DNA of 9,259 nt, from the NCBI GenBank assembly GCA_964618105.1, contig CAZUAJ010000036.1, positions 1 to 9,259 of the forward strand. Direction: 5' to 3'. A program made the translations under genes and the position numbers. Shown here one piece after another: positions 1 to 5,647 of the stretch; the first letter of the stretch is position 1, and each line of letters starts with the position of its first letter. This DNA comes from CAG-273 sp964618105 (GTDB lineage Bacteria > Bacillota > Clostridia > TANB77 > CAG-508). The notes beneath the pieces are model-generated. The model searched no databases. It was not told the origin of the DNA and was given only the letters and a program-made list of their open reading frames with translations.

Positions 1-55
1 ATATCAACTGGTTTAAGTGCGTTTTTCCATTTATTTACTGCTAAACTTAGGTTAT

Positions 56-85
56 AGTATATCACTAAAATGGTATGCTTGTCAA
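56..85 (-). promoter_or_regulatory. Strong sigma-A-type promoter firing leftward out of the window
   Basis: Read on the minus strand there is a perfect -35 TTGACA (85-80), an 18-nt spacer, and -10 TATACT (61-56) preceded by the extended TGA (64-62). The expected start is near position 49, so bases 1-49 would be the leader of a gene beyond the left edge. No ribosome binding site or convincing start codon is visible in that leader; the only ATG is followed after five codons by a stop. The -35 lies inside the loop of the plus-strand hairpin at 74-105. Confidence 0.6.
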
Positions 86-105
86 TGAATTGAGCATATT
101 TTTTT
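74..105 (+). terminator. Possible rho-independent terminator
   Basis: TATGCT (74-79) pairs with AGCATA (93-98), and CAA/TTG extend the stem beyond a small bulge. A run of seven T follows (99-105). This would end a rightward transcript entering from the left. The same T-run is the outer edge of the long hairpin at 97-265, so the two folds compete. No rightward gene is visible to its left, so the role is uncertain. Confidence 0.35.
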
Positions 106-265
106 GCTTTTTGTTACAAGATAATGGTTAGTGTTGCCAGAGGATGGAGTAATGTTAAAAAAAGCAATATATTCTGTACAGAATAAACAGTAGCTACTGT
201 AAAAAAACATTACTCCATCCTTTGGCGACATAAAACATTAAACAGTAGCAAAAAGTAAAAAAATA
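97..265. repeat. Long imperfect inverted repeat (169 nt hairpin)
   Basis: Arms 97-156 and 206-265 pair over 60 positions: 49 Watson-Crick pairs, 5 G-T pairs and 6 mismatches, with no gaps. The inner 24 pairs (133-156 with 206-229) contain only two G-T wobbles and no mismatch. The 49-nt loop carries two perfect 14-bp palindromes. TAAACAGTAGC occurs twice, in the loop (184-194) and in the right arm (239-249). The outer ends begin and end with TA, as expected for an IS630/mariner-type miniature element, but the G-T excess also fits an RNA hairpin. There is no coding potential. It lies upstream of the gene at 353 and downstream of the leftward promoter. Confidence 0.85.
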
Positions 266-297
266 GGTAAACTACTAGACAAACTACATTTAATATT

Positions 298-311
298 ATA
301 AAATATTTTAT
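298..311. promoter_or_regulatory. AT palindrome in the promoter region of the 353-847 gene
   Basis: ATAAAATATTTTAT is a perfect 14-bp palindrome. It overlaps TATAAA/TAAAAT, a plausible -10 for the gene at 353 with a weak TAGACA -35 at 277-282. In such AT-rich DNA this may be chance, and the promoter cannot be fixed by eye. Confidence 0.25.
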
Positions 312-352
312 GTATTTATACTAAAATTTATTTTAAATAAGGGGATTTTAAA

Positions 353-847
353 ATGTCATTGTTATTAAAATATTTAATTACTTTTTTTGTGGGTATGGTA
401 CCAATTTTAGAATTAAGGGGAGCAATTCCTATTGGTGTTTTTACTTTTGGTCTTACATATTTTGAAGCTTTTGTTTGTAGCTTTTTAGGGAACATAGTTC
501 CTATTTACTTTATTGTAAAATTCATTAGACCTTTGTTTGACTTTTTTAGAAGATGGAAAATTTTTAGGGTTGTTATTGATTGGGCTACTGAAAGAGCTAC
601 AAAAAAAATTGAAGAAAGTGAAAAATTACAAAATTATACTGCACTTGGTTTATTTTTGTTTGTAGCAGTTCCTTTACCTGGAACTGGTGCTTGGGTTGGT
701 TCTTTAATTGCTAACTTTTTAAATTTACCACCTAAAAAGGCTATTCCACCTATCGTAGCAGGGGTACTTGTTGCTGGTATTATTGTTTTAGCAGGTACCG
801 CTATAACTAAAGGCGGTATTCAATATTTGTTTAATCATGTTAGTTAG
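353..847 (+). CDS. Small multidrug export family membrane protein (COG2426 type)
   Basis: A 164-residue polytopic membrane protein of the small multidrug export family (COG2426/PF06695); transport substrates are poorly defined for this family. The signature ELRGAIP (residues 20-26) sits after the first hydrophobic segment, and VPLPGTGAW (106-114) marks the second half. Hydrophobic stretches lie at about 5-19, 27-58, 98-121 and 132-150, separated by a basic and acidic loop at about 60-95. The length is normal for the family. ATG at 353 is supported by AAGGGG eight bases upstream. It is a single gene converging on the AI-2E family gene, with a shared terminator. The family is clear; the drug-export label is historical and not shown by the sequence. 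Confidence 0.88.
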   Translation: MSLLLKYLITFFVGMVPILELRGAIPIGVFTFGLTYFEAFVCSFLGNIVPIYFIVKFIRPLFDFFRRWKIFRVVIDWATERATKKIEESEKLQNYTALGLFLFVAVPLPGTGAWVGSLIANFLNLPPKKAIPPIVAGVLVAGIIVLAGTAITKGGIQYLFNHVS

Positions 848-913
848 TGTAAAATCAAGAATATCAATTAAAAAATTGGGACATTAAAAATGTCCCCATT
901 TATATTTTACACT
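846..913. terminator. Bidirectional terminator between convergent genes
   Basis: GGGACAT (878-884) and ATGTCCC (890-896) form a 7-bp stem with a 5-nt loop. Leftward transcripts read AATTTTTT right after it and rightward transcripts a weaker T-rich stretch, so it serves best for the AI-2E gene and probably both. An outer 10-bp pair, AGTGTAAAAT (846-855) with ATTTTACACT (904-913), encloses the hairpin and overlaps both stop codons. Confidence 0.75.
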
Positions 914-2034
914 TAATTTTTGCTAATTTTATATTCTATATATTCTTCAATTAATAACTTAATTACTGTAAATACAGGAACTGCTAAGAACATTCCTAAT
1001 ACCCCAAAATATGCACCACCAACCGTTACTGCAAATATTACTAATAGTGGACTAATTGATAATGAATTTCCAATAATTTTTGGATTAATAATATTTGCAT
1101 CAATTTGCTGTAATATTATAACTACTATTGCCATTATAATTGCTTGACCAAATCCACCTGTAAAAATTGTAATAATTATGGCTATTACTACCGCAATAAT
1201 TGCTCCAAAATATGGAATTAAATTAAATAATCCTATTAAAAATCCAAGTAAAATTGAATATTTAACTCCAACTACTGACATAGCAATTGATGTTAATATT
1301 CCTACAACTATTGCATCTAAAACCTGTCCGGAAATAAATTTAAAAAATACTTCATTTGATTTGTTAAAATACCTACCAATTAACTCATAAGTATCTTTTT
1401 TAAATAATGCATAAGTTAACTTTTTGAAAAATTCTAATATTTTTCTTCTTTCTAGCAATAAATAAACTGAAACTATTAGTGAAACAAATATGTCAAATAC
1501 ACCAGTTACAACATTTATTGCACCTTTGGCATATTCTGTTAATTTTGACAAATTCAAATATTGTTTTATATCAAATTCACCAATTCCCTTTATTGTATTT
1601 AAAACAGTTTCATTTTTTAATATTGAATCTTCTGGCAACTCATTTACAGCTTTCATAGTATTACTGTAATATGTTCCAAAATTAGACACTAAATCGCCAA
1701 TGCTTTTTGATATAGCTGGAACTACAAAATTTAATGTTAATACAATTAATAAAAGTGCAATTATATATACAGTTATAACAGATAAGCCTCTTGCTTTTTT
1801 ATAAAGTAATTTTGACTTTTTGAACCTTCTAAACCATGCTTCAACTTTTTTACATGGAATGTAGAATAAATATGCTATAAGTAAACCAATTATAAATGGC
1901 ATTAAAACATCTATAAATCCTTCTATCCATGTTGTTATTTGCCCAAAATTATCTAATAGCTTATATACTGCAATAATTGCTATTCCAAGACTAAACCAAT
2001 ATAGCCATTTTAATCCACGTTTTTTTTCTTCCAT
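913..2034 (-). CDS. AI-2E family transporter
   Basis: A 373-residue inner membrane protein of the AI-2E (PerM/YdiK/TqsA) family; members include autoinducer-2 exporters and sodium/proton antiporters, so the substrate is unknown. Hydrophobic segments lie at about 10-27, 38-58, 86-107, 173-193, 240-290, 295-310 and 328-363. The large extracytoplasmic region between segments three and four (about 108-170) is typical. Family hallmarks in the C-terminal half are NLIPYFGAII (271-280), NPKIIGNSLSISPL (317-330) and the glycine-rich GGAYFGVLGMFLAVPV (339-354). The length is normal. The start is supported by AAGGAAA about nine bases upstream. It has its own upstream region with an inverted repeat at 2058-2092 and ends at the convergent terminator. 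Family assignment is firm; calling it a quorum-signal exporter would be unsupported. Confidence 0.93.
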   Translation of the reverse strand: MEEKKRGLKWLYWFSLGIAIIAVYKLLDNFGQITTWIEGFIDVLMPFIIGLLIAYLFYIPCKKVEAWFRRFKKSKLLYKKARGLSVITVYIIALLLIVLTLNFVVPAISKSIGDLVSNFGTYYSNTMKAVNELPEDSILKNETVLNTIKGIGEFDIKQYLNLSKLTEYAKGAINVVTGVFDIFVSLIVSVYLLLERRKILEFFKKLTYALFKKDTYELIGRYFNKSNEVFFKFISGQVLDAIVVGILTSIAMSVVGVKYSILLGFLIGLFNLIPYFGAIIAVVIAIIITIFTGGFGQAIIMAIVVIILQQIDANIINPKIIGNSLSISPLLVIFAVTVGGAYFGVLGMFLAVPVFTVIKLLIEEYIEYKISKN

Positions 2035-2057
2035 TTTTACATTTTCCTTTCTTTTTT

Positions 2058-2092
2058 ATGTTGTCAATTTATACATTGTTTTTTGGCAACAT
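2058..2092. promoter_or_regulatory. Operator-like inverted repeat upstream of the AI-2E gene
   Basis: ATGTTGTC (2058-2065) and GGCAACAT (2085-2092) are inverted repeats with seven exact pairs and one G-T pair, 19 bases apart. Between them on the minus strand is TATAAA (2073-2068), a plausible -10 for the transporter. The right arm also overlaps TTGGCA (2083-2088), a possible -35 for the plus-strand RNA candidate. A bound factor could affect both. Weakly supported. Confidence 0.35.
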
Positions 2093-2109
2093 TAAACAAA
2101 ACATATAAT
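2083..2109 (+). promoter_or_regulatory. Possible promoter for the structured RNA
   Basis: A perfect -10 TATAAT (2104-2109) lies 15 bases after TTGGCA (2083-2088); TTTGGC, one base earlier, gives a 16-base spacer. The expected start near 2116 falls just before the closing stem of the RNA candidate (2122), which favours the plus strand for that RNA. The short spacer keeps confidence low. Confidence 0.4.
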
Positions 2110-2115
2110 TAATAT

Positions 2116-2280
2116 AAAAATTCTAATATAATACTTTTTGCAGTGAGACTGTGGGGACTAGCGAGCTAGAAGGCGTTATAAGTGTATTTAAAATATTTGT
2201 GCAAGCACGGAAATTGTATTACACCTTCTTGCGAAGTAGGGATGGAACGGAAAAAAGAATTATATTAGACCTTTTATTTT
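2116..2280 (+). ncRNA. Candidate structured non-coding RNA
   Basis: TCTAATATAAT (2122-2132) pairs perfectly with ATTATATTAGA (2259-2269). After one A-A mismatch CTTTTT (2134-2139) pairs with AAAAAG (2252-2257). Inside, AGAAGG and following bases (2168-2180) pair with 2217-2229 at 11 of 13 positions. Smaller hairpins are CAGT-GAG-ACTG (2141-2151), CTAG-CGAG-CTAG (2158-2169) and GTG-CAAG-CAC (2199-2208). The interior is notably G-rich (for example GTGGGGACTAGCGAGCTAG) against AT-rich flanks. No open frame runs through it. The T-rich CCTTTTATTTT after the closing stem could end transcription. The overall shape (closing stem, large bubble, apical stem) recalls 6S RNA, and raiA-motif RNA is another possibility, but I do not recognise a family consensus. 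A minus-strand role as leader of the AI-2E gene is the alternative. Confidence 0.6.
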
Positions 2281-2308
2281 AAATAAAGAATTTGTCAAAA
2301 ATCAATTT

Positions 2309-3076
2309 CTAAATTGACAGCTGCAGTCCAACCGGGCAATGGTCACTGCCCATAATTTCTGAATAAATGGTTGCTTCTTTTATGTTGTTTTGAATTGATT
2401 TTGATACTATAAAATAGTCTATTCTCCAACCTGCGTTGTTGGCTCTTGAATTAAACATGTATGACCACCATGTATATATGTTTTCTTTTGTTGGATATAA
2501 ATACCTAAAAGTATCTATAAATCCTGAGTTTAATAGTTCTGTCATTTTATTTCTTTCTTCATCAGTAAAACCGGCATTGTGTCTATTTGCTTTTGGATTT
2601 TTCAAGTCAATTTCTTCGTGTGCTACATTTAAGTCTCCACATAAAATTACAGATTTGGTTTTATTTAGTTTTAATAAATATTTTCTAAATTCGTCTTCCC
2701 ATAACATTCTATAATCTAATCTTTCTAATTCTCTTTTTGAATTTGGTGTATAGCAGTTTACTAAATAATATTTTTCAAATTCTAATGTTATTACTCTACC
2801 TTCTTGGTCATATTGTTCAATTCCAATTCCATAAGTAACATTAATTGGTTTTTGTTTTGTGAATACTGCTGTTCCTGAATAGCCTTTTTTTATGGCACTG
2901 TTCCAATAGCAGTTATATTGTTTAAAAATATTTTTTATTTCATCATCTATTTGATTTTCCTGCATTTTTGTTTCTTGTATGCAAAATATATCTGCATTTT
3001 CATTTTCAAAAAATTCTTTAAAGCCTTTTTTTATTACTGCTCTCAAACCATTTACATTCCATGAAATTAGTTTCAT
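2309..3076 (-). CDS. xth: Exodeoxyribonuclease III / AP endonuclease
   Basis: A 255-residue cytoplasmic base-excision repair enzyme of the exonuclease III (ExoA/Xth) family, which cleaves DNA 5' to abasic sites and removes nucleotides 3' to 5'. The whole catalytic set is visible: N7 and N9 in SWNVNGLRA, E35 in IQETKM, Y110 in VNCYTPNS, D149 and N151 in CGDLNVAHEE, D221 in GWRIDYFIVS, and D246/H247 in the terminal GSDHCPV. Length is full. The start is backed by GAGGAG about eight bases upstream and a good promoter at 3103-3131. It is transcribed alone, after the terminator of the hydrolase gene. The stop lies in CAATTTAGAAATTG, a small hairpin followed by TTTTTG that may act as a weak terminator. 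Confidence 0.96.
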   Translation of the reverse strand: MKLISWNVNGLRAVIKKGFKEFFENENADIFCIQETKMQENQIDDEIKNIFKQYNCYWNSAIKKGYSGTAVFTKQKPINVTYGIGIEQYDQEGRVITLEFEKYYLVNCYTPNSKRELERLDYRMLWEDEFRKYLLKLNKTKSVILCGDLNVAHEEIDLKNPKANRHNAGFTDEERNKMTELLNSGFIDTFRYLYPTKENIYTWWSYMFNSRANNAGWRIDYFIVSKSIQNNIKEATIYSEIMGSDHCPVGLQLSI

Positions 3077-3102
3077 ATTTTTTATCTCCTCTTATTGCAA
3101 AT

Positions 3103-3131
3103 ACTATACCATAGCATTTTACAAAATTCAA
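3103..3131 (-). promoter_or_regulatory. xth promoter
   Basis: On the minus strand TTGAAT (3131-3126), 17 bases, then TATAGT (3108-3103), preceded by TGG as an extended -10. The start is expected near 3096, about 20 bases before the xth ATG. The -35 abuts the T-run of the upstream hydrolase terminator, so termination and re-initiation are packed into about 60 bases. Confidence 0.65.
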
Positions 3132-3132
3132 G

Positions 3133-3160
3133 TAAAAAAATAGTTCCTAAAAATAGGAAC
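3133..3160 (-). terminator. Rho-independent terminator of the SleB-type hydrolase gene
   Basis: GTTCCTA (3143-3149) and TAGGAAC (3154-3160) form a 7-bp stem with a 4-base loop. On the minus strand the stem is followed by TATTTTTTT. It begins nine bases after the hydrolase stop codon. Confidence 0.8.
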
Positions 3161-3168
3161 CATTTTTA

Positions 3169-4170
3169 TTACATTGCATTAAAATATACGTTACCACCTA
3201 TATTTACACCTGTTGCATAACCTGCTGATCTAAATGATAAATAATTGTGGTTTCTTTTTCCATTTAATGCATCTATTACCGCTTGTTTTACATAAGATGG
3301 ATAATTTCCATTTAACCTTCTTTTCCAATGATTGTCTATTGAATAACAGAATTGACCTGCTGCTTTATATTGGCTTAATGGGTCTGTACCGTTATATCTC
3401 CATTTACTGCTTTCTGCTCTGTTTGCTGCACATGTTATAACTGCTAGAGCTGCATTATAACTTGAACATGCTTCTTGAGCTGTAATAGCACATAATAAGT
3501 CAAGTTCTGATTCTGAATAAGTCCATTTTCCAGCATATCTAGTAGTTGTACCACCTCTTGATGTTACTTGTTTGTTTCTAACTTCTACAATTTTATTTAC
3601 TGGTTTTTTAATTATTTTTGAAGAAATTTCATTCTTTTCTATTTCAATATTGTTTTGATATTTAACTTTATAAGTAACTTCTTTAATTCCGTCAACTCCA
3701 TATTGTATTATTTGATTTTGTTTTGAACCAGAACCTGAAGCAACATTTTTTGTAATTGTTTCAAAAGGTATTTTTACTTTCTCTATTACAATTTTTTCAA
3801 TAATTGTTTCATAATTTTTTAGTATTTCTTCTTTTGTAATGGTTTCTGATGTTTCTATAACATCTGGAGTTTCTATTTCTTCATCATCTATTTTAGAAAT
3901 TTTTATTGTGTTATTATCTGACAATTCTGCGTCTAACTCAGGTAATACCTTTTCATCTTCTAATAATATAATATGATTATCATCTAATATGTCTGATATT
4001 TTTGTTTTGCTAGTTAATACACTCATTTCATATCCACTAGCTAAAATAATTTTAACATTATTTAATTTTACATTACCAGCTAAAACTGCTGCTGACATTA
4101 TAAAAACAAACAAAATGCTAATACTTATTATTTTTTTCAGCGATATTGATGCTTTATCATCACTTTTCAT
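3169..4170 (-). CDS. Secreted cell-wall hydrolase with DUF348, G5 and SleB-type catalytic domain
   Basis: A 333-residue exported peptidoglycan hydrolase. Residues 1-12 are polar and basic and 13-31 form a hydrophobic signal or anchor segment with a possible cleavage at AVLAGN. Residues about 37-93 resemble DUF348, a ubiquitin-like fold. An acidic linker leads to a G5 domain (about 128-198; KVKIPFETITK, then GVDGIKEVTYKVKY), a stalk common in Firmicute wall enzymes. Residues 221-333 match the SleB/CwlJ hydrolase domain: LLCAITAQEA with candidate catalytic E233, ANRAES, and QFCYSID. SleB proper is a spore-cortex lytic transglycosylase, but G5-linked versions also occur on vegetative cells, so a germination role is only possible. 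The ATG lies 13 bases after AAGGAGG, unusually far; no better in-frame start is seen. It is monocistronic, with its own consensus promoter and terminator. Confidence 0.88.
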   Translation of the reverse strand: MKSDDKASISLKKIISISILFVFIMSAAVLAGNVKLNNVKIILASGYEMSVLTSKTKISDILDDNHIILLEDEKVLPELDAELSDNNTIKISKIDDEEIETPDVIETSETITKEEILKNYETIIEKIVIEKVKIPFETITKNVASGSGSKQNQIIQYGVDGIKEVTYKVKYQNNIEIEKNEISSKIIKKPVNKIVEVRNKQVTSRGGTTTRYAGKWTYSESELDLLCAITAQEACSSYNAALAVITCAANRAESSKWRYNGTDPLSQYKAAGQFCYSIDNHWKRRLNGNYPSYVKQAVIDALNGKRNHNYLSFRSAGYATGVNIGGNVYFNAM

Positions 4171-4206
4171 ATAAAATTTGTTCCCTCCTTTAAAAGCAAC
4201 ACTTAT

Positions 4207-4235
4207 ATTATACCATTTTTTAGAATTGTTGTCAA
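4207..4235 (-). promoter_or_regulatory. Consensus promoter of the SleB-type hydrolase gene
   Basis: Minus-strand TTGACA (4235-4230), a 17-base spacer ending in TGG, and TATAAT (4212-4207): both hexamers are exact sigma-A consensus with an extended -10. The start is expected near 4200, giving a leader of about 30 bases. A vegetative promoter of this quality argues against strictly sporulation-specific expression. Confidence 0.85.
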
Positions 4236-4366
4236 ATTTTTGCTGTTTTTTTGTGTTTCCGTAGGCTGTAGGCTTTGTGCCATTTTACATTTTTTGTAAT
4301 AATTTTAAATCCCTATATATACTAATATTATATGCTTGCTTGTACCACTTTATGATTATTTTTTAA

Positions 4367-4438
4367 AATGTCAGTTTTGGGGACGTTCCTTTAACTGACA
4401 AAAATGTCAGTTAAAGGAACGTCCCCAAAACTGACATT
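4367..4438. repeat. Perfect 34-bp inverted repeat forming the 3' end of tatD
   Basis: Arms 4367-4400 and 4405-4438 are exact reverse complements with an AAAA loop (72 bases in all). Each arm contains the GC-rich core GGGGACGTTCC between TGTCAG-type ends. It encodes the last eight codons and stop of tatD. On the minus strand it is followed by TTTTAAAAAATAA, so it could also terminate the operon. The perfect symmetry and the GGGGACG core fit a REP/MITE-like mobile hairpin of the kind moved by IS200/REP-associated tyrosine transposases; no transposase is in the window and that link is inference. Confidence 0.93.
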
Positions 4439-5229
4439 GTATTATTGTAGGTGGCTTTGGCTACTTGTTCTACTGGTATGTTTTTTACTTCTGATATTTT
4501 TTGAAGCACATATATTAAATTTGATGAGTCATTTCTAGTTCCTCTTTTTGGTTCTGGCGCTAAATAAGGGCTGTCTGTTTCTACTAAAATTTTGTCTAAT
4601 GGTACTAAATTAATTGCTTCCGTAGCATTTTTGGAATTTTTAAATGTAATTGGTCCAGCGAAAGAAATATAAAATTCTAATTTTAGTGCTTCACGGATTA
4701 ATTCAATATTTAGTGGGCAACAGTGAAATACTCCTTTATTTTTTACATTGATTTCATTTTTTAGTATATTTATTGTGTCTTCTACTGCTTCTCTTGTGTG
4801 TATTACTATTGGTAAATTAAGCTCATTTGCAATTTCTATTTGTTTTTTAAATGCTATTTTTTGTTCTTTTTTGTTTTGTTTATTCCAATAATAATCTAGT
4901 CCTATTTCTCCAATTGCAACTACTTTAGTATTTATAGCTATTTTTTTTATTTCACAAAGTTGCTCATTTAAAACATCTTCAAAGAAAAATTCCTTAACGT
5001 CAATGTTTTCATTTTCAAATGTTGGTATATCATTTGGTGAAATTCCAACTGTTGCATATATATTTTCATATTTCTCTGCTATTTTTATTGCTTGTTTTGA
5101 AGAATTTAAATTATACCCTGCACATATTATTTTTTTTACTCCTGCTTCTTGTACTTTTTTTAATGTTTCTTCTCTGTCTAATTCAAATTTTTCGTCATTA
5201 TAATGTGCATGCGAATCAAAAATTTGCAT
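4411..5229 (-). CDS. tatD: TatD family metal-dependent deoxyribonuclease
   Basis: A 272-residue TIM-barrel metal-dependent hydrolase of the TatD family (DNase and 3' exonuclease activities known in the family), cytoplasmic. Metal and catalytic residues are all present: H7 and H9 in FDSHAH, E108 in GEIGLDYY, H144 in IVIHTREA, H169 in VFHC, and D219 in ETDSPYLAPEP. The usual HPHD motif is replaced by SPND at residues 64-67. ATG at 5229 is chosen because the protein then starts at the family's N-terminus and AAGGAG stands seven bases upstream; an in-frame ATG 66 bases further up has no family match and overlaps acpS. The last eight residues (MSVLGTFL) are encoded by the inverted repeat at 4367-4438 and do not look like the usual tail, so the original C-terminus was replaced. 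The catalytic core is intact. Fourth gene of the operon. Confidence 0.93.
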   Translation of the reverse strand: MQIFDSHAHYNDEKFELDREETLKKVQEAGVKKIICAGYNLNSSKQAIKIAEKYENIYATVGISPNDIPTFENENIDVKEFFFEDVLNEQLCEIKKIAINTKVVAIGEIGLDYYWNKQNKKEQKIAFKKQIEIANELNLPIVIHTREAVEDTINILKNEINVKNKGVFHCCPLNIELIREALKLEFYISFAGPITFKNSKNATEAINLVPLDKILVETDSPYLAPEPKRGTRNDSSNLIYVLQKISEVKNIPVEQVAKATYNNTMSVLGTFL

Positions 5230-5257
5230 TTTTTTCTCCTTTTTATTCTTGATTATT

Positions 5258-5635
5258 TTAAATATTAAGTAAAAGTGTAAATGAAGCAATTGCATAATTT
5301 TTTATATGAGATAAACTTAAGTCCATTGATTCAATATTTTCAATATGTAATTTATCTAAATTTGCAATTGGTTTACCACTTTTTTCATTTATAATTTCTA
5401 TTTTATTTAAAATATTGTTTTCTTCTTTTGGTATAATGTCTGAAATTGCTTTAAATATAGCTTCTTTTGCAGCAAATCTTGCTGCATAATGTTGATAAGT
5501 CATTTTTCCAGTGTTGTTACAATAATTTATTTCGTTTTTTGTATATACTTTATTTAAAAAAATTTCTCCCTGGCTTTCAATAGCCTCTTGAATTCTATCA
5601 ACTTCTATTATATCTATGCCAGTTTTTATTTTCAT
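5258..5635 (-). CDS. acpS: Holo-[acyl-carrier-protein] synthase
   Basis: A 125-residue phosphopantetheinyl transferase of the AcpS type, which moves 4'-phosphopantetheine from coenzyme A to the serine of acyl carrier protein, activating fatty acid synthesis. The two magnesium-binding motifs are clear: GIDIIEVDRI with D8, and ARFAAKEAIFKAI with E58 and K57. Length is standard. ATG at 5635 follows AGGAAGG with suitable spacing; that site overlaps the stop of the gene before it (12-base gap), suggesting translational coupling. tatD follows after 28 bases. An essential housekeeping gene placed third in an operon led by two genes of unknown function. Confidence 0.96.
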   Translation of the reverse strand: MKIKTGIDIIEVDRIQEAIESQGEIFLNKVYTKNEINYCNNTGKMTYQHYAARFAAKEAIFKAISDIIPKEENNILNKIEIINEKSGKPIANLDKLHIENIESMDLSLSHIKNYAIASFTLLLNI

Positions 5636-5647
5636 AAGTTTTCCTTC

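Noticed and set aside
1..49. Leader peptide or T-box for the leftward gene
   Set aside because: The only short frame (five codons) has no ribosome binding site, and too little leader is in the window to see any T-box element.
97..265. Retron msr/msd RNA
   Set aside because: No reverse transcriptase lies on either side in view, and the adjacent gene is a membrane transporter family protein.
97..265. Ordinary rho-independent terminator
   Set aside because: The arms are far too long, and the plus-strand 3' side ends in an A-run rather than a T-run.
4261..4274. Tandem heptamer GTAGGCT x2
   Set aside because: Only two copies and no function suggested; likely replication slippage.
5003..5252. 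Plus-strand open frames inside tatD
   Set aside because: Hydrophobic, Phe/Leu-rich shadows typical of antisense AT-rich DNA; tatD on the other strand carries all catalytic motifs.
5230..5295. Upstream in-frame extension of tatD starting at 5295
   Set aside because: It overlaps acpS, has no family match, and the ATG at 5229 has a good ribosome binding site and the conserved FDSHAH start.
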